A stretch of 64,000 nucleotides of DNA from an uncultured Halomonas sp. (GCF_947493865.1 NZ_CANLTC010000015.1:36489-100488), one strand, 5' to 3'; shown: positions 43,345 through 52,101, counted from the stretch's first letter. Program-made: numbers and translations. The notes: generated by a model not told the origin, from the letters alone.

Positions 43345-43396
43345 TCTCCAGAGGACGTGACAAGGCGACTTGCGCACTCATCCATGGGGGAAAATC

Positions 43397-45049
43397 ATGA
43401 CCGAAAACGTAGAGCTTGAGCGTAATGGTGGGATAGGCGCTCATACCGGTAGTGGTTCGAAACGAGCAAACGCCGATATCGAACACTGGGATGTCGAAGA
43501 CGATGGTTTCTGGCAGCGTCAGGGCAAGAAGGTTGCCACCCGCAACCTGTGGATTTCCATTCCCAGCCTGCTGATGGGCTTTGCCGTGTGGCTGATGTGG
43601 GGCATGATCACCACCCAGATGCGCAATCTGGGCTTTGACTTCACGGTCGATCAACTCTTCACCCTGACCGCCATCGCCGGGCTCGCCGGCGCCACCCTGC
43701 GCATTCCCGCTTCCTTCATGATCCGCATCGCCGGCGGGCGCAACACCATCTTCCTGACTACCGCCCTGTTGATGATTCCGGCGCTGGGCACCGGCCTGGC
43801 GCTGATGAATCCAGACACACCGCTGTGGGTGTTCCAGGCTCTGGCGCTGCTTTCGGGCATCGGTGGCGGCAACTTCGCCTGCTCGATGAGCAACATCTCG
43901 ACCTTCTACCCCAAGAAGCAGCAGGGTTACGCCCTGGGCATGAATGCCGGTCTGGGCAACTTCGGCGTCACCACCATGCAGATCCTGATTCCCCTGGTGA
44001 TGACCGTCGGCATCTTTGGCGCCCTCGCTGGCGACCCGATGGAGCTGCAGCGTGCCAGCGGCACCCTGATCGGACGCATCGAGGCGGGTACCGACACCTG
44101 GATCCAGAACGCCGGCTTCATTTGGCTGGTCTTCTTGATTCCGCTGGCGTTCGCGGGCTGGTTTGGCATGAACAATCTGCGCACCGTCACGCCGAATCCC
44201 GGTACGCCGCCGGCCGCCTTCGGCAAGATCATCGGGCTGTATGCACTCGGGCTCATCGCCTCGGTGGTCGGCGTGATCGCACTGGACTGGATCAACATGT
44301 GGCTGGCACTCCCCATCACCATCCTCCTGACCTTGGGCCTGCTCTTGCTGCTGCCGGGCGCCATCAAGACCAGCATCAAGACCCAGTACGCCATCTTCAA
44401 TGACAAGCACACCTGGGCGATGACGGTGATCTACACCGCCACCTTCGGCTCCTTCATCGGCTTCTCCGCCGCCCTGCCGCTGTCCATCACCGTCATATTC
44501 GGCAACATGATGGAAGTCGCCGCGGACGGCACCGTCACGCGGATCGCCAATCCGGACGCTCCCAGCGCCCTGACCTGGGCCTGGATGGGCCCCTTCGTCG
44601 GCGCTCTGATTCGCCCGGTGGGCGGCTGGATTTCCGACAAGGTGGGTGGGGCCATCGTCACTCAGATCATCTCGGTGATCATGGTAGTGGCTTCCGCCGC
44701 GGTGGGTTACGTGATGATGCTGGCCTACAACGCCACGGACCCCAACCAGTACTTCTGGATGTTCCTTGGGCTCTTCATCGTGCTGTTTGCCGCCAGCGGC
44801 ATTGGCAACGGCTCCACCTTCCGCAGCATCGGCGTGATCTTCAACGTCCAGCAGAAAGGCCCGGTACTCGGCTGGACCTCCGCCGTGGCCGCCTACGGCG
44901 CCTTCATCGCCCCCCGCGTCATCGGCGAGCAGATCAAGGCCGGCACTCCGGAGATGGCCATGTACGGCTTCGCCGCCTTCTACGCCGCCTGCCTGGTGGT
45001 CAACTGGTGGTTCTACCTGCGCAAGAACGCCTATGTGAAGAATCCGTGA
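43397..45049 (+). CDS. narK: NarK-type nitrate/nitrite MFS transporter
   Basis: A 550-residue MFS protein with a polar N-terminal 55 residues and 12 membrane helices. Nitrate-binding arginines are present: TLRIPASF in TM2 (about 105) and ALIRPVGGWISD in TM8 (about 405). The NNP motif is GMNAGLGNFGVTTMQ (about 180-194) and the second GWTSAVAAYGAFIAP. This matches E. coli-type NarK antiporters. The ATG at 43397 follows GGGGGA. Preceded by an FNR box and NarL heptamer and followed by a strong terminator. Confidence 0.94.
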   Translation: MTENVELERNGGIGAHTGSGSKRANADIEHWDVEDDGFWQRQGKKVATRNLWISIPSLLMGFAVWLMWGMITTQMRNLGFDFTVDQLFTLTAIAGLAGATLRIPASFMIRIAGGRNTIFLTTALLMIPALGTGLALMNPDTPLWVFQALALLSGIGGGNFACSMSNISTFYPKKQQGYALGMNAGLGNFGVTTMQILIPLVMTVGIFGALAGDPMELQRASGTLIGRIEAGTDTWIQNAGFIWLVFLIPLAFAGWFGMNNLRTVTPNPGTPPAAFGKIIGLYALGLIASVVGVIALDWINMWLALPITILLTLGLLLLLPGAIKTSIKTQYAIFNDKHTWAMTVIYTATFGSFIGFSAALPLSITVIFGNMMEVAADGTVTRIANPDAPSALTWAWMGPFVGALIRPVGGWISDKVGGAIVTQIISVIMVVASAAVGYVMMLAYNATDPNQYFWMFLGLFIVLFAASGIGNGSTFRSIGVIFNVQQKGPVLGWTSAVAAYGAFIAPRVIGEQIKAGTPEMAMYGFAAFYAACLVVNWWFYLRKNAYVKNP

Positions 45050-45055
45050 CGAGAC

Positions 45056-45082
45056 GCCCGAGCCAACGCTCGGGCTTTTTTT
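45056..45082 (+). terminator. Rho-independent terminator after narK
   Basis: GCCCGAGC and GCTCGGGC form a perfect 8-bp stem with a CAAC loop, followed by seven T. It starts 7 bases after the narK stop. Confidence 0.95.
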
Positions 45083-45122
45083 GACCTCTAGCCACTTCGT
45101 GAAACTTTGTGAGAGGTACGCA

Positions 45123-45581
45123 ATGAATATCATGATCGCCTACGACGGCTCGCGTAATGCCAAGCTCGCGCTGGCCCAGGTCGTGGGCATGTTTCGCCCC
45201 ATGCAGCCACATCTGACCCTGGTCGGGGTAGCAGAGAATCCTCGTGATGCCACCGACGCCAATGAATCACTGTTTCAGGAAGAGTATGCCGAGCTAAAGC
45301 AAGCGCTGGAGGAGGGCGTGAGCTTTGCTTCGGATGAAGGGTGCACCGCCGAGATGCTGCTGGCCGAGGGCGATGCGCGCAAGATGCTGCTGCGCACGAC
45401 CCAGAAGCTACACCCGGATCTGCTGGTCATCGCCCGACATAGCCACAAGCCCGACGGCGGCATCATCGCCCAGTCGCTGAGCTATTTCGTCGACGAGCTG
45501 GACTACATGACCTTCGGCAGCGTCAGTTCCTTCCTGGCGCGGCGAGCGGAGTGTCCATTGCTGATACTGCCCAGCCCGTAA
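45123..45581 (+). CDS. Universal stress protein UspA family
   Basis: A 152-residue single-domain Usp. It opens MNIMIAYDGSRNAKLALAQV. The nucleotide-loop position reads FGSVSSFLARRAECPLLIL (about 133-151), related to G-2x-G-9x-G(S/T) but with the glycines partly replaced, so ATP binding is uncertain. GAGAGG precedes the ATG at 45123. Located between two narK genes; Usp genes are often co-regulated with anaerobic nitrate genes by ANR/DNR. No FNR box was found directly upstream. Confidence 0.9.
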   Translation: MNIMIAYDGSRNAKLALAQVVGMFRPMQPHLTLVGVAENPRDATDANESLFQEEYAELKQALEEGVSFASDEGCTAEMLLAEGDARKMLLRTTQKLHPDLLVIARHSHKPDGGIIAQSLSYFVDELDYMTFGSVSSFLARRAECPLLILPSP

Positions 45582-45637
45582 GCCTGGCTCGTCTCAACGG
45601 AATAGAAACTTATATAGGCACATAACGAGAAACGACC

Positions 45638-47137
45638 ATGAAAGTATCCAGTGTCTTCAAATTCCGCTCTCCAGAGATCAGGGCGCTGCACCTGACCTGG
45701 ATCGCGTTCTTCATCACCTTCTATGTCTGGTTCAACATGGCGCCGCTGGCCTCGAGCATGCTGCGCAGCGTCGACTGGTTGACCGCAGACGATTTGAAGC
45801 TCTTCGCCATCTGCAACGTCGCTCTGACCATCCCCGCGCGCATCATCGTCGGCATGGCCCTGGACCGCTTCGGGCCACGCCGGGTGTTCTCGATTTTGAT
45901 GGTCACCATGTCGATCCCGGCACTGGTGTTCGCCTTCGGCGATACCATGGCGCAGCTTCTGATCTCGCGCCTGGTGCTCAGCTCCATCGGTGCGGGCTTC
46001 GTGGTGGGTATTCATATGACCGCGCTGTGGTTCAAGCCCCGGGACATCGGCTTCGCCGAGGGCTTCTATGCCGGCTGGGGCAATTTCGGCTCCGCCGCCG
46101 CCGCCATGTCGTTGCCGACCATCGCGCTCACCATGTACGCCGGTGAGGACGGCTGGCGCTGGGCCATCGCCCAGAGCGCCATCGTCATGGCGGCCTACGG
46201 CGTCTACTACTGGTTCGCCATCACCGATGGCCCGGATGCCAAGGCGCACCGTAAACCGCGCAAGGCAGCGGCCATGGAAGTCAGCAGCTGGGCCGACATG
46301 ATCAAGCTGATCATCTGGACCATTCCCTTGATCGGCGTGCTCGCCATCCTGGTATGGCGCATTCAGAACATGGGCTATCTCTCGACCACGGGTGCCGTAA
46401 TCGCCTATCTGGTCATCACCGCCATCGTGATCTACCAGATCGTGCAGATCCTGCGGGTCAACGTGCCGATCCTGAAGAAGGGCGTACCGGAGGATGACAA
46501 GTACTCGTTCAACAGCGTCGCCGCCCTCAACAGTACCTACTTCGCCAACTTCGGTGCGGAACTGGCGGTGGTCTCCATGCTGCCGATGTTCTTCGAGCAG
46601 ACCTGGGGGCTGAATGCGGCCATGGCCGGCCTGATTGCCGCCTCCTTTGCCTTCGTCAACCTGGTGGCACGCCCCATGGGGGGGCTGGTATCCGATCGCA
46701 TGGGCAACCGCCGCTTCGTGATGCTCAGCTACATGTTCGGCATCGCCATCGGCTTCATGCTCATGGGCCTGTTGAATTCATCCTGGCCGCTGATCGTCGC
46801 CATCGCCATCACCATCTTCACCTCCTTCTTCGTGCAAGGGGCGGAAGGCGCTACCTTCGGTATCATCCCGTCGATAAAACGGCGCATCACCGGCCAGATC
46901 TCGGGCATGGCCGGGGCCTACGGCAACGTGGGCGCGGTGGTCTACCTGACGATCTTCACCTTCGTCACGCCGACCCAGTTCTTCTTCATCATCGCCACCG
47001 GCGCTTTCATCAGCTGGCTGATCTGCCTGGTGTGGCTCAAGGAGCCGGAAAATGCCTTCGATGAGGAATACTACGTCTCCTCCGTGGATCGCCTGATCGA
47101 GCAGCAGCATCTGCAGGCTGCAAAAACCAAGGGTTGA
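45638..47137 (+). CDS. narK: NarK-type nitrate/nitrite MFS transporter (second copy)
   Basis: A 499-residue NNP-family protein with 12 helices. Arginines are kept: ALTIPARIIVGM in TM2 (about 66-77) and FVNLVARPMGGLVSD in TM8 (about 340-354). The NNP motif is YAGWGNFGSAAAAMSLP (about 144-160) and the second is GMAGAYGNVGAVVY. The loop at 200-215 is long and basic. It differs clearly from the 550-residue copy, so the pair may divide symport and antiport, as in NarK1/NarK2 systems. Followed by a strong hairpin. Confidence 0.93.
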   Translation: MKVSSVFKFRSPEIRALHLTWIAFFITFYVWFNMAPLASSMLRSVDWLTADDLKLFAICNVALTIPARIIVGMALDRFGPRRVFSILMVTMSIPALVFAFGDTMAQLLISRLVLSSIGAGFVVGIHMTALWFKPRDIGFAEGFYAGWGNFGSAAAAMSLPTIALTMYAGEDGWRWAIAQSAIVMAAYGVYYWFAITDGPDAKAHRKPRKAAAMEVSSWADMIKLIIWTIPLIGVLAILVWRIQNMGYLSTTGAVIAYLVITAIVIYQIVQILRVNVPILKKGVPEDDKYSFNSVAALNSTYFANFGAELAVVSMLPMFFEQTWGLNAAMAGLIAASFAFVNLVARPMGGLVSDRMGNRRFVMLSYMFGIAIGFMLMGLLNSSWPLIVAIAITIFTSFFVQGAEGATFGIIPSIKRRITGQISGMAGAYGNVGAVVYLTIFTFVTPTQFFFIIATGAFISWLICLVWLKEPENAFDEEYYVSSVDRLIEQQHLQAAKTKG

Positions 47138-47156
47138 GCACACCACCAGCAACACC

Positions 47157-47200
47157 CGTGGGGGGTATCGGCAGCAAGCCGATATCCCCCGCGGCGTTTT
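47157..47200 (+). terminator. Terminator-like hairpin after the second narK
   Basis: 47157-47172 and 47178-47193 pair over 16 positions (two G-T wobbles) with loop AGCAA, followed after three bases by TTTT. It lies 20 bases after the stop. Confidence 0.75.
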
Positions 47201-47467
47201 CATTCATAACTTCATCTACAAAAGCGTCTACCCACAAAGATTCGGGCCGTTGCCATTGCGTCCCGGCATTACCTCCTTGAGCGTAGCTCGCTCTTTAAAA
47301 CACCTTTAAAACAAATAGTTAACTCTGGATTTCATCTACCCACTTAGTGATAAGCACCCAAACTGACCAGGCGATGGCGCCAGAGCACATTGATTCACGT
47401 CAATCGCAACCTCCTGCCTGCGTGCCATTCTGAACGCCGAATCCCACGCTCCATACAGGAGAAACCC
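47201..47467 (+). promoter_or_regulatory. Regulatory region of the third narK: NarL-like heptamers and FNR box
   Basis: TACCCAC (47229-47235), TACCTCC (47270-47276) and TACCCAC (47337-47343) resemble the NarL heptamer. TTGAT-TCAC-GTCAA (47390-47403) matches the FNR box in 9 of 10 positions and is centred about 71 bases before the ATG. No gene lies in this 330-base gap (47138-47467). Confidence 0.7.
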
Positions 47468-48826
47468 ATGCACCATCTCGACGGGGTGACCCGCCCCCAG
47501 CAGTACCAGGCACTGACACTCAGCACCCTGGCATTCACCACCTGTTTTGCGGTGTGGACGATCTTTTCCATCATCGGCATCAAGATCAAGCAGGATCTGG
47601 GCCTCAACGAAACCCAATTCGGCATTCTGGTGGCCACTCCGATATTGACCGGCTCCATCAGTCGCATCTTCCTCGGCATCTGGACCGAGCAGTTCGGTGG
47701 GCGTCGGGTATTCAGCCTGTTGATGCTGATCACCGCAGCCTGCGTCTTCTTGCTCTCCTACGTCGAAACCTACGCCATGTTCCTGGTGGCCGCCCTGGGT
47801 GTCGGGCTGGCCGGTGGTTCCTTCATCGTCGGCATCGCCTATACCTCTTACTGGTTCGAGAAAGAGAAACAAGGTACGGCGCTGGGCATCTTCGGGGCAG
47901 GTAACATGGGCGCTGCGGTGACCAACTTTGCCGCGCCCTTCCTGCTGCTGGCAGTGGGCTGGGAACGTACGGCGGTGGTCTATGCCATCGTGCTGGCGGT
48001 AATGGCCGTGGTCTTCTGGATGTTCACCAAGGAAGATCCGCTGACCCGAGCACGGCGCGGTAGCGGAGGTAAGGCAACCTCGGCAATGGCCCAACTCGAG
48101 CCCCTCAAGCACATCCAGGTATGGCGCTTCTCGCTGTACTACTTCTTCGTCTTCGGGGCTTTCGTCGCGCTGGCTTCCTACCTGCCACGCTATTATGTCG
48201 GTGCCTATGAGGTGAGCATCGCCGTGGCGGGCACCCTGGCGGCGCTCTATACCCTTCCCGCCAGTGTGTTCCGGGCACTGGGCGGCTGGCTATCCGATCG
48301 CTACGGCGCCCGGGCGATCATGTACCTGACCTTCATCGCTTCGCTGGTGTGCCTGTTCCTGCTTGCCTATCCGGAAACCAGCTACGTGGTGCAGGGCAAG
48401 GAGGGCGAAATCGCCTTCACCCTGGCCATGCCGCTATGGGCCGTGGTGGTGCTGACCGTGCTGCTGGGCTTCTTCATGTCTCTGGGCAAGGCGGCAGTAT
48501 TCAAGCATATCCCGGTCTACTATCCGCAGAACGTGGGCTCCGTTGGTGGATTGGTGGGAATGATCGGTGGTTTGGGTGGCTTCTTCCTGCCGATCCTGTT
48601 CGGCGCGGTGCTTGATCTCACCGGCGTGTGGACCAGCTCCTACATGGTGCTATTTATTCTAGTGGCGGTATCGCTGATCTGGATGCATGGGGCGATTCGT
48701 CGCATGGAACGCCAGCGCGTCCCTGAACTCACCCAAGAGCGTTTTCGCTATCTTCCCGAGATTCAAGCGCCAGCGGCGGCCTATGCCAAGCACCATTCCG
48801 GTGACGAGCACGCTACCAAACGCTGA
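47468..48826 (+). CDS. narK: NarK-type nitrate transporter (third copy, short form)
   Basis: A 452-residue MFS protein. Intact family residues: TGSISRIFLGIW in TM2 (Arg about 60), PASVFRALGGWLSDR in TM8 (about 276-290), NNP motif FGAGNMGAAVTNFAAP (about 139-154) and GLVGMIGGLGGFFLP. AGGAG precedes the ATG at 47468. The C-terminal 40 residues are polar. An FNR box and heptamers lie upstream. Its closest relative in the window is the divergent NarK-like protein at 39019-40353. Confidence 0.93.
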   Translation: MHHLDGVTRPQQYQALTLSTLAFTTCFAVWTIFSIIGIKIKQDLGLNETQFGILVATPILTGSISRIFLGIWTEQFGGRRVFSLLMLITAACVFLLSYVETYAMFLVAALGVGLAGGSFIVGIAYTSYWFEKEKQGTALGIFGAGNMGAAVTNFAAPFLLLAVGWERTAVVYAIVLAVMAVVFWMFTKEDPLTRARRGSGGKATSAMAQLEPLKHIQVWRFSLYYFFVFGAFVALASYLPRYYVGAYEVSIAVAGTLAALYTLPASVFRALGGWLSDRYGARAIMYLTFIASLVCLFLLAYPETSYVVQGKEGEIAFTLAMPLWAVVVLTVLLGFFMSLGKAAVFKHIPVYYPQNVGSVGGLVGMIGGLGGFFLPILFGAVLDLTGVWTSSYMVLFILVAVSLIWMHGAIRRMERQRVPELTQERFRYLPEIQAPAAAYAKHHSGDEHATKR

Positions 48827-48879
48827 AACCTCACCCCGACGTGCACTGCCCCGGATTCACCATCCGGGGCATTCAAGAA

Positions 48880-49197
48880 TCACTTCTCGGTCACATCCTC
48901 GATCCAGGTCAGCGCTGCCACAGCGGCAGGGAAGCCCAGGGTGGGGATCGACATCATCGCTACCTGCTTGAGCTCTTCTGCGCCGATGGATTCCTCCAGG
49001 GCACGTCGTGCGTGGGAATGCACCGCGCCCTCGGAACGGGCTCCTACCGCCAATGCCAGCTTGACCAGGCGACGGGTACGCTCATCCAGCGGCCCGGACT
49101 TGGCGCAGGCCTCTCCCAGAGCGGCATAGGCGTTCCATATGTCAGGATACTGCTCGGCGACTTCACCGGCGCCGGAAGGCAAGCTCTGCTGAGACAT
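48880..49197 (-). CDS. Carboxymuconolactone decarboxylase (AhpD-like) family protein
   Basis: A 105-residue all-helical protein with the CMD fold. The region where AhpD has a Cys-x-x-Cys-x-x-x-His reads RSEGAVHSHARRALEESIG (about 53-71), with both cysteines missing, so it is not a thiol peroxidase partner. The His pair remains. The ATG follows AGGAGT-like sequence upstream. It is convergent with narK and divergent from anr. Similar cysteine-less small CMD proteins lie near anaerobic genes; function unknown. Confidence 0.85.
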   Translation of the reverse strand: MSQQSLPSGAGEVAEQYPDIWNAYAALGEACAKSGPLDERTRRLVKLALAVGARSEGAVHSHARRALEESIGAEELKQVAMMSIPTLGFPAAVAALTWIEDVTEK

Positions 49198-49397
49198 CAA
49201 GACCTACTCCTATTAAAGTAAATACCATTTTTGCCGACAATAAGCTCGAGACCTTGCTACGCTAGTCGACTTGCCCATTTTCATCCTTGGGCACCCACCC
49301 CTTTAACCTATACTATGTGTTTACGATCATCGAGTCCTTGCCAATCTTGCGTCAGCATTCTTTACATAAAGGCAAGGCTCACCGTGAGGAGGAGAAC

Positions 49398-50165
49398 ATG
49401 TCCCTGCCCCGTGTCGCTGCGGTCAACGAGATGCGTGACAGCTGTCGCAATTGCCGTATGCGCGAACTCTGTCTGCCGGATTCCCTTTCTCTGGCGGAGG
49501 TGTCCAAGCTCGAGGAGATCGTTCAACGCCGCAAACCCATTGCCCGGGGCGACTATTTGTTTCAAGCCGGCCATCCTTTCAATGCCATCTATGCGGTGCG
49601 TACCGGCTCCATCAAGACATCGAGCCTGCTGGCCAATGGCGATGAGCATATCACCGGCTTTCATTTTCCCGGCGAGGTAATCGGGCTCGAAGCCATCACA
49701 ACCGATCGGCATGCCTGCGCCGCTATCGCCATGGAAACCTCGAGTGTCTGCGAGATTCCGTTCCATGCGCTTGAAGTGCTGGGTGAAAAAGCGCCCAAGT
49801 TGCAGCAGCAACTGGTTCGCATCATGAGCCGCGAGCTGGTCACGGAGCAAGGGACCGCTCAGCTGCTCACCCGACGCTCCGCGGAACAGCGCCTGGCCGC
49901 CATACTCTTGAATTTCTCCGAGCGTTTCGCCAGTCGAGGCCTGTCCGGCAATCGTTTCCGCCTACCCATGTCGCGCCTGGACCTGGGGAATTATCTTGGT
50001 CTGGTGCCGGAAACCATGAGCCGCACCTTTCGGCGTCTGGAAGAACAAGGACTCCTCGACATCGCCGGCAAGGAAATCAACATTGCCGACAAATCCGCCT
50101 TGGCGGAGCTGGCTTACGGGACGGCACCCGAGGCCAGTCCAAATGCCTGCCGCAAGAGCGGGTGA
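49398..50165 (+). CDS. anr: Anaerobic regulator ANR/FNR (4Fe-4S)
   Basis: A 255-residue oxygen-sensing regulator. N-terminal cysteines SCRNCRMRELC (Cys16, 19, 25) and the fourth Cys118 in ETSSVCEIPF match the FNR set. The cNMP-type domain covers about 28-150, the dimer helix follows, and the HTH at about 190-225 is LDLGNYLGLVPETMSRTFRR with the FNR recognition pattern E-x-x-S-R. GAGGAGGAG precedes the ATG at 49398. It should bind TTGAT-N4-ATCAA sites such as those at 43331 and 47390 and the site upstream of the next gene. Confidence 0.95.
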   Translation: MSLPRVAAVNEMRDSCRNCRMRELCLPDSLSLAEVSKLEEIVQRRKPIARGDYLFQAGHPFNAIYAVRTGSIKTSSLLANGDEHITGFHFPGEVIGLEAITTDRHACAAIAMETSSVCEIPFHALEVLGEKAPKLQQQLVRIMSRELVTEQGTAQLLTRRSAEQRLAAILLNFSERFASRGLSGNRFRLPMSRLDLGNYLGLVPETMSRTFRRLEEQGLLDIAGKEINIADKSALAELAYGTAPEASPNACRKSG

Positions 50166-50230
50166 AGTTGCCGGCATGGCAGGCGTAAGCAACATGAGCC
50201 AACCCTATCAGTGGAACGATCAAGCAGACG

Positions 50231-50270
50231 TGACTTAAGTCAACATACGAGGTGACGTCACTAACTATAG
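50231..50270 (+). promoter_or_regulatory. FNR-like palindrome and -10 element of the HemN-like gene
   Basis: TGACTTAAGTCA (50231-50242) is a perfect 12-bp palindrome; with flanks it reads GTGAC-TTAA-GTCAA against TTGAT-N4-ATCAA. CTATAG (50265-50270) fits a -10 box at the spacing of a class II FNR promoter (site at -41.5). A second palindrome GTGACGTCAC lies at 50252-50261. Confidence 0.55.
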
Positions 50271-50302
50271 TGGGTGCAAAGATTCCTGGCCAAGGACACA
50301 GG

Positions 50303-51655
50303 ATGGTTGCCCACGTGGCGCTCGATCGCGCCTTGCTTGAAAAATATGCTTGCGCCGATTTCTGCCAGACGCCCTATTCTTCCCTAACGCACTTGCGCGA
50401 GAATTTCTCGGAGAAGGCCTACCGTCAGGCGGCTCAGGCCAGCAATGAAGACCCGATCCCGAGACCGCTTTCGGTTTCCTTGAGCCTGCCTGTCTGCCAT
50501 GAACTAAATGCATTAAACGCTTGCCCAGGGATAGATACCGCCCACCATACAGCCCGTATCAATGAGTACATTGGCTATCTCGAACGCGAAATTGCACTGC
50601 AAGCCACCCTGTTCGACAGGGACCGCCAGATCGAACACGTTTATGTGAGCGGCGATTTATCGGTCTGCATGAAGCAAACCCAATGGGAGCGGCTATTCGA
50701 CGTACTGACACGCCACTTTTCGCTGGCTCAGTCCGATCAGCCCACCTCTACCATCGACGTAAGATCAGACAACGCCTCTTCGGGGTATATAGCGCTACTC
50801 GGAGAGCTGGGTTTCACTCATCTGAACCTGATAGCCCAGTCTCAAACATCACTCTCTGGCGAGGGCAGCGGCGGGGTCAGCATTGAGTCCCTCGTGCCGC
50901 TTATCGACGCCGCAAGGCAGGCGCAGCTACACAAGGTGGGCGTTACATTGGCTTATGGCCACCCTCAGCAGATGCCTGCACGCTTCGAGTCGGACCTGGC
51001 CACGCTAGCCGCGCTACGGCCGGATCGACTCAGCCTTTGCTATCAGCGCTTTCTCGACGCCGAAAACGGCACTACCACCCTCCCCCTGGAGCGTCTGCAG
51101 CAGGCCATCCTGCATTTCAAGAAAGCCGGCTATCTACATCTTGGCCTGGGGCATTTCGTTCTGGCGGAAGACGACTTGGCAGTGAGCTGGCACAGCAACA
51201 CTCTGCGCTACGATTTGTACGGATATTCGTCTCATGGCGTTTGCGATCTGATCGGCCTGGGGGCGGGAGCCTTCAGTCGGCTGGACGATAGCTACAGCCA
51301 GAATGCCCTGGAGTCATCTCACTATTTCAGGCATCTCGATCAGGGCCAGCTTCCTGTATGGCGTGGTTACCAGTTGAATTTCGATGACCTGTTGCGCCGT
51401 GACATCGTTCATCAACTGCTGTGTCGCCAAGAGGTTGATGTCACCGCGATAGAGGAGCGCTATCACATCGTATTTCGTAATTATTTTGCCTCGGAATTGG
51501 TAGCGCTAGCCTCCTTCGTCGATGATGACCTGGTAACGCTCACGACAGACGCAATCAGGCTGTTGCCACCCGGACAGGTACTGCTGGAACCGGTAGCCGC
51601 ACTATTCGCGCCGTTCAGGAACAAGACAAGACAGCGTTTATTCCGGATCGTTTGA
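50303..51655 (+). CDS. HemN-like protein without the radical-SAM cysteine motif (pseudoenzyme)
   Basis: A 450-residue protein that follows oxygen-independent coproporphyrinogen III oxidase (HemN) along its whole length, including the C-terminal domain (LGLGHF, DLIGLGAGAFS, LPVWRGYQL). The Fe-S motif, IPFCHKLCYFCGC in E. coli HemN, is here LPVCHELNALNAC (62-74): two of the three cluster cysteines are Asn69 and Asn72. The SAM-binding HWGGGTP is HVYVSGD (112-118). It cannot hold the usual cluster, so oxidase activity is unlikely. AAGGA precedes the ATG at 50303, and an FNR-like promoter precedes that. Intact over its length, so selected for another role. Confidence 0.85.
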   Translation: MVAHVALDRALLEKYACADFCQTPYSSLTHLRENFSEKAYRQAAQASNEDPIPRPLSVSLSLPVCHELNALNACPGIDTAHHTARINEYIGYLEREIALQATLFDRDRQIEHVYVSGDLSVCMKQTQWERLFDVLTRHFSLAQSDQPTSTIDVRSDNASSGYIALLGELGFTHLNLIAQSQTSLSGEGSGGVSIESLVPLIDAARQAQLHKVGVTLAYGHPQQMPARFESDLATLAALRPDRLSLCYQRFLDAENGTTTLPLERLQQAILHFKKAGYLHLGLGHFVLAEDDLAVSWHSNTLRYDLYGYSSHGVCDLIGLGAGAFSRLDDSYSQNALESSHYFRHLDQGQLPVWRGYQLNFDDLLRRDIVHQLLCRQEVDVTAIEERYHIVFRNYFASELVALASFVDDDLVTLTTDAIRLLPPGQVLLEPVAALFAPFRNKTRQRLFRIV

Positions 51656-51702
51656 TGCAAGGGCTCTCTGAGCGAACTTCTCGTCTCGCCGTCTGTTCAT
51701 GA

Positions 51703-52101
51703 TCATGCCGCAATCATCGTCCACCAGGAAAGTGGATCGCGGGTAACGGCCGCGCCGACGATATAGGCAAAGATCGCGATGGCTATCAACGCCGTCACAC
51801 CTCGCGTGGCCGGCGTACGACCGCGTTTGATGGCAATGGTACCAACGCCGATATAGGCCACCAGCCCTATGAGCTTGGCCGCCAGCCAGGGTTGCTGGGT
51901 GGGCCAGGCCTTGAGCAGGACCATCAGGGTGACGCCCGCGGCCAGCAGCACGGTGTCGATCACATGGGGAAAAATCCGCACCCAGCGCCGTTCAAGCTGA
52001 GGCGACTCACGTACCGACCACCAGGCCCGCAGCATGAACAACGCGATACTAAGCCCCGCCGCCAGCATGTGAAGCTGCTTGATCAACAGATAACTCGCCA
52101 T
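51703..52101 (-). CDS. SirB2-like membrane protein
   Basis: A 132-residue protein with four hydrophobic helices (about 5-25, 42-62, 70-88, 98-120) and the opening LLIKQLHMLAAGLSIALFML typical of SirB (InvC-named) family proteins. The family has no firm function. GGAGAG precedes the ATG at 52101. It is divergent from the sulfide module. Confidence 0.82.
   Translation of the reverse strand: MASYLLIKQLHMLAAGLSIALFMLRAWWSVRESPQLERRWVRIFPHVIDTVLLAAGVTLMVLLKAWPTQQPWLAAKLIGLVAYIGVGTIAIKRGRTPATRGVTALIAIAIFAYIVGAAVTRDPLSWWTMIAA

Noticed and set aside
43316..45133. A 605-codon open frame opposite narK
   Set aside because: Low-complexity Gly/His/Asp/Gln-rich shadow of a certain narK gene.
50252..50302. 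GTG at 50252 as start of the HemN-like protein
   Set aside because: It would put the -10 element inside the coding region and has no ribosome site; the ATG at 50303 has AAGGA upstream.
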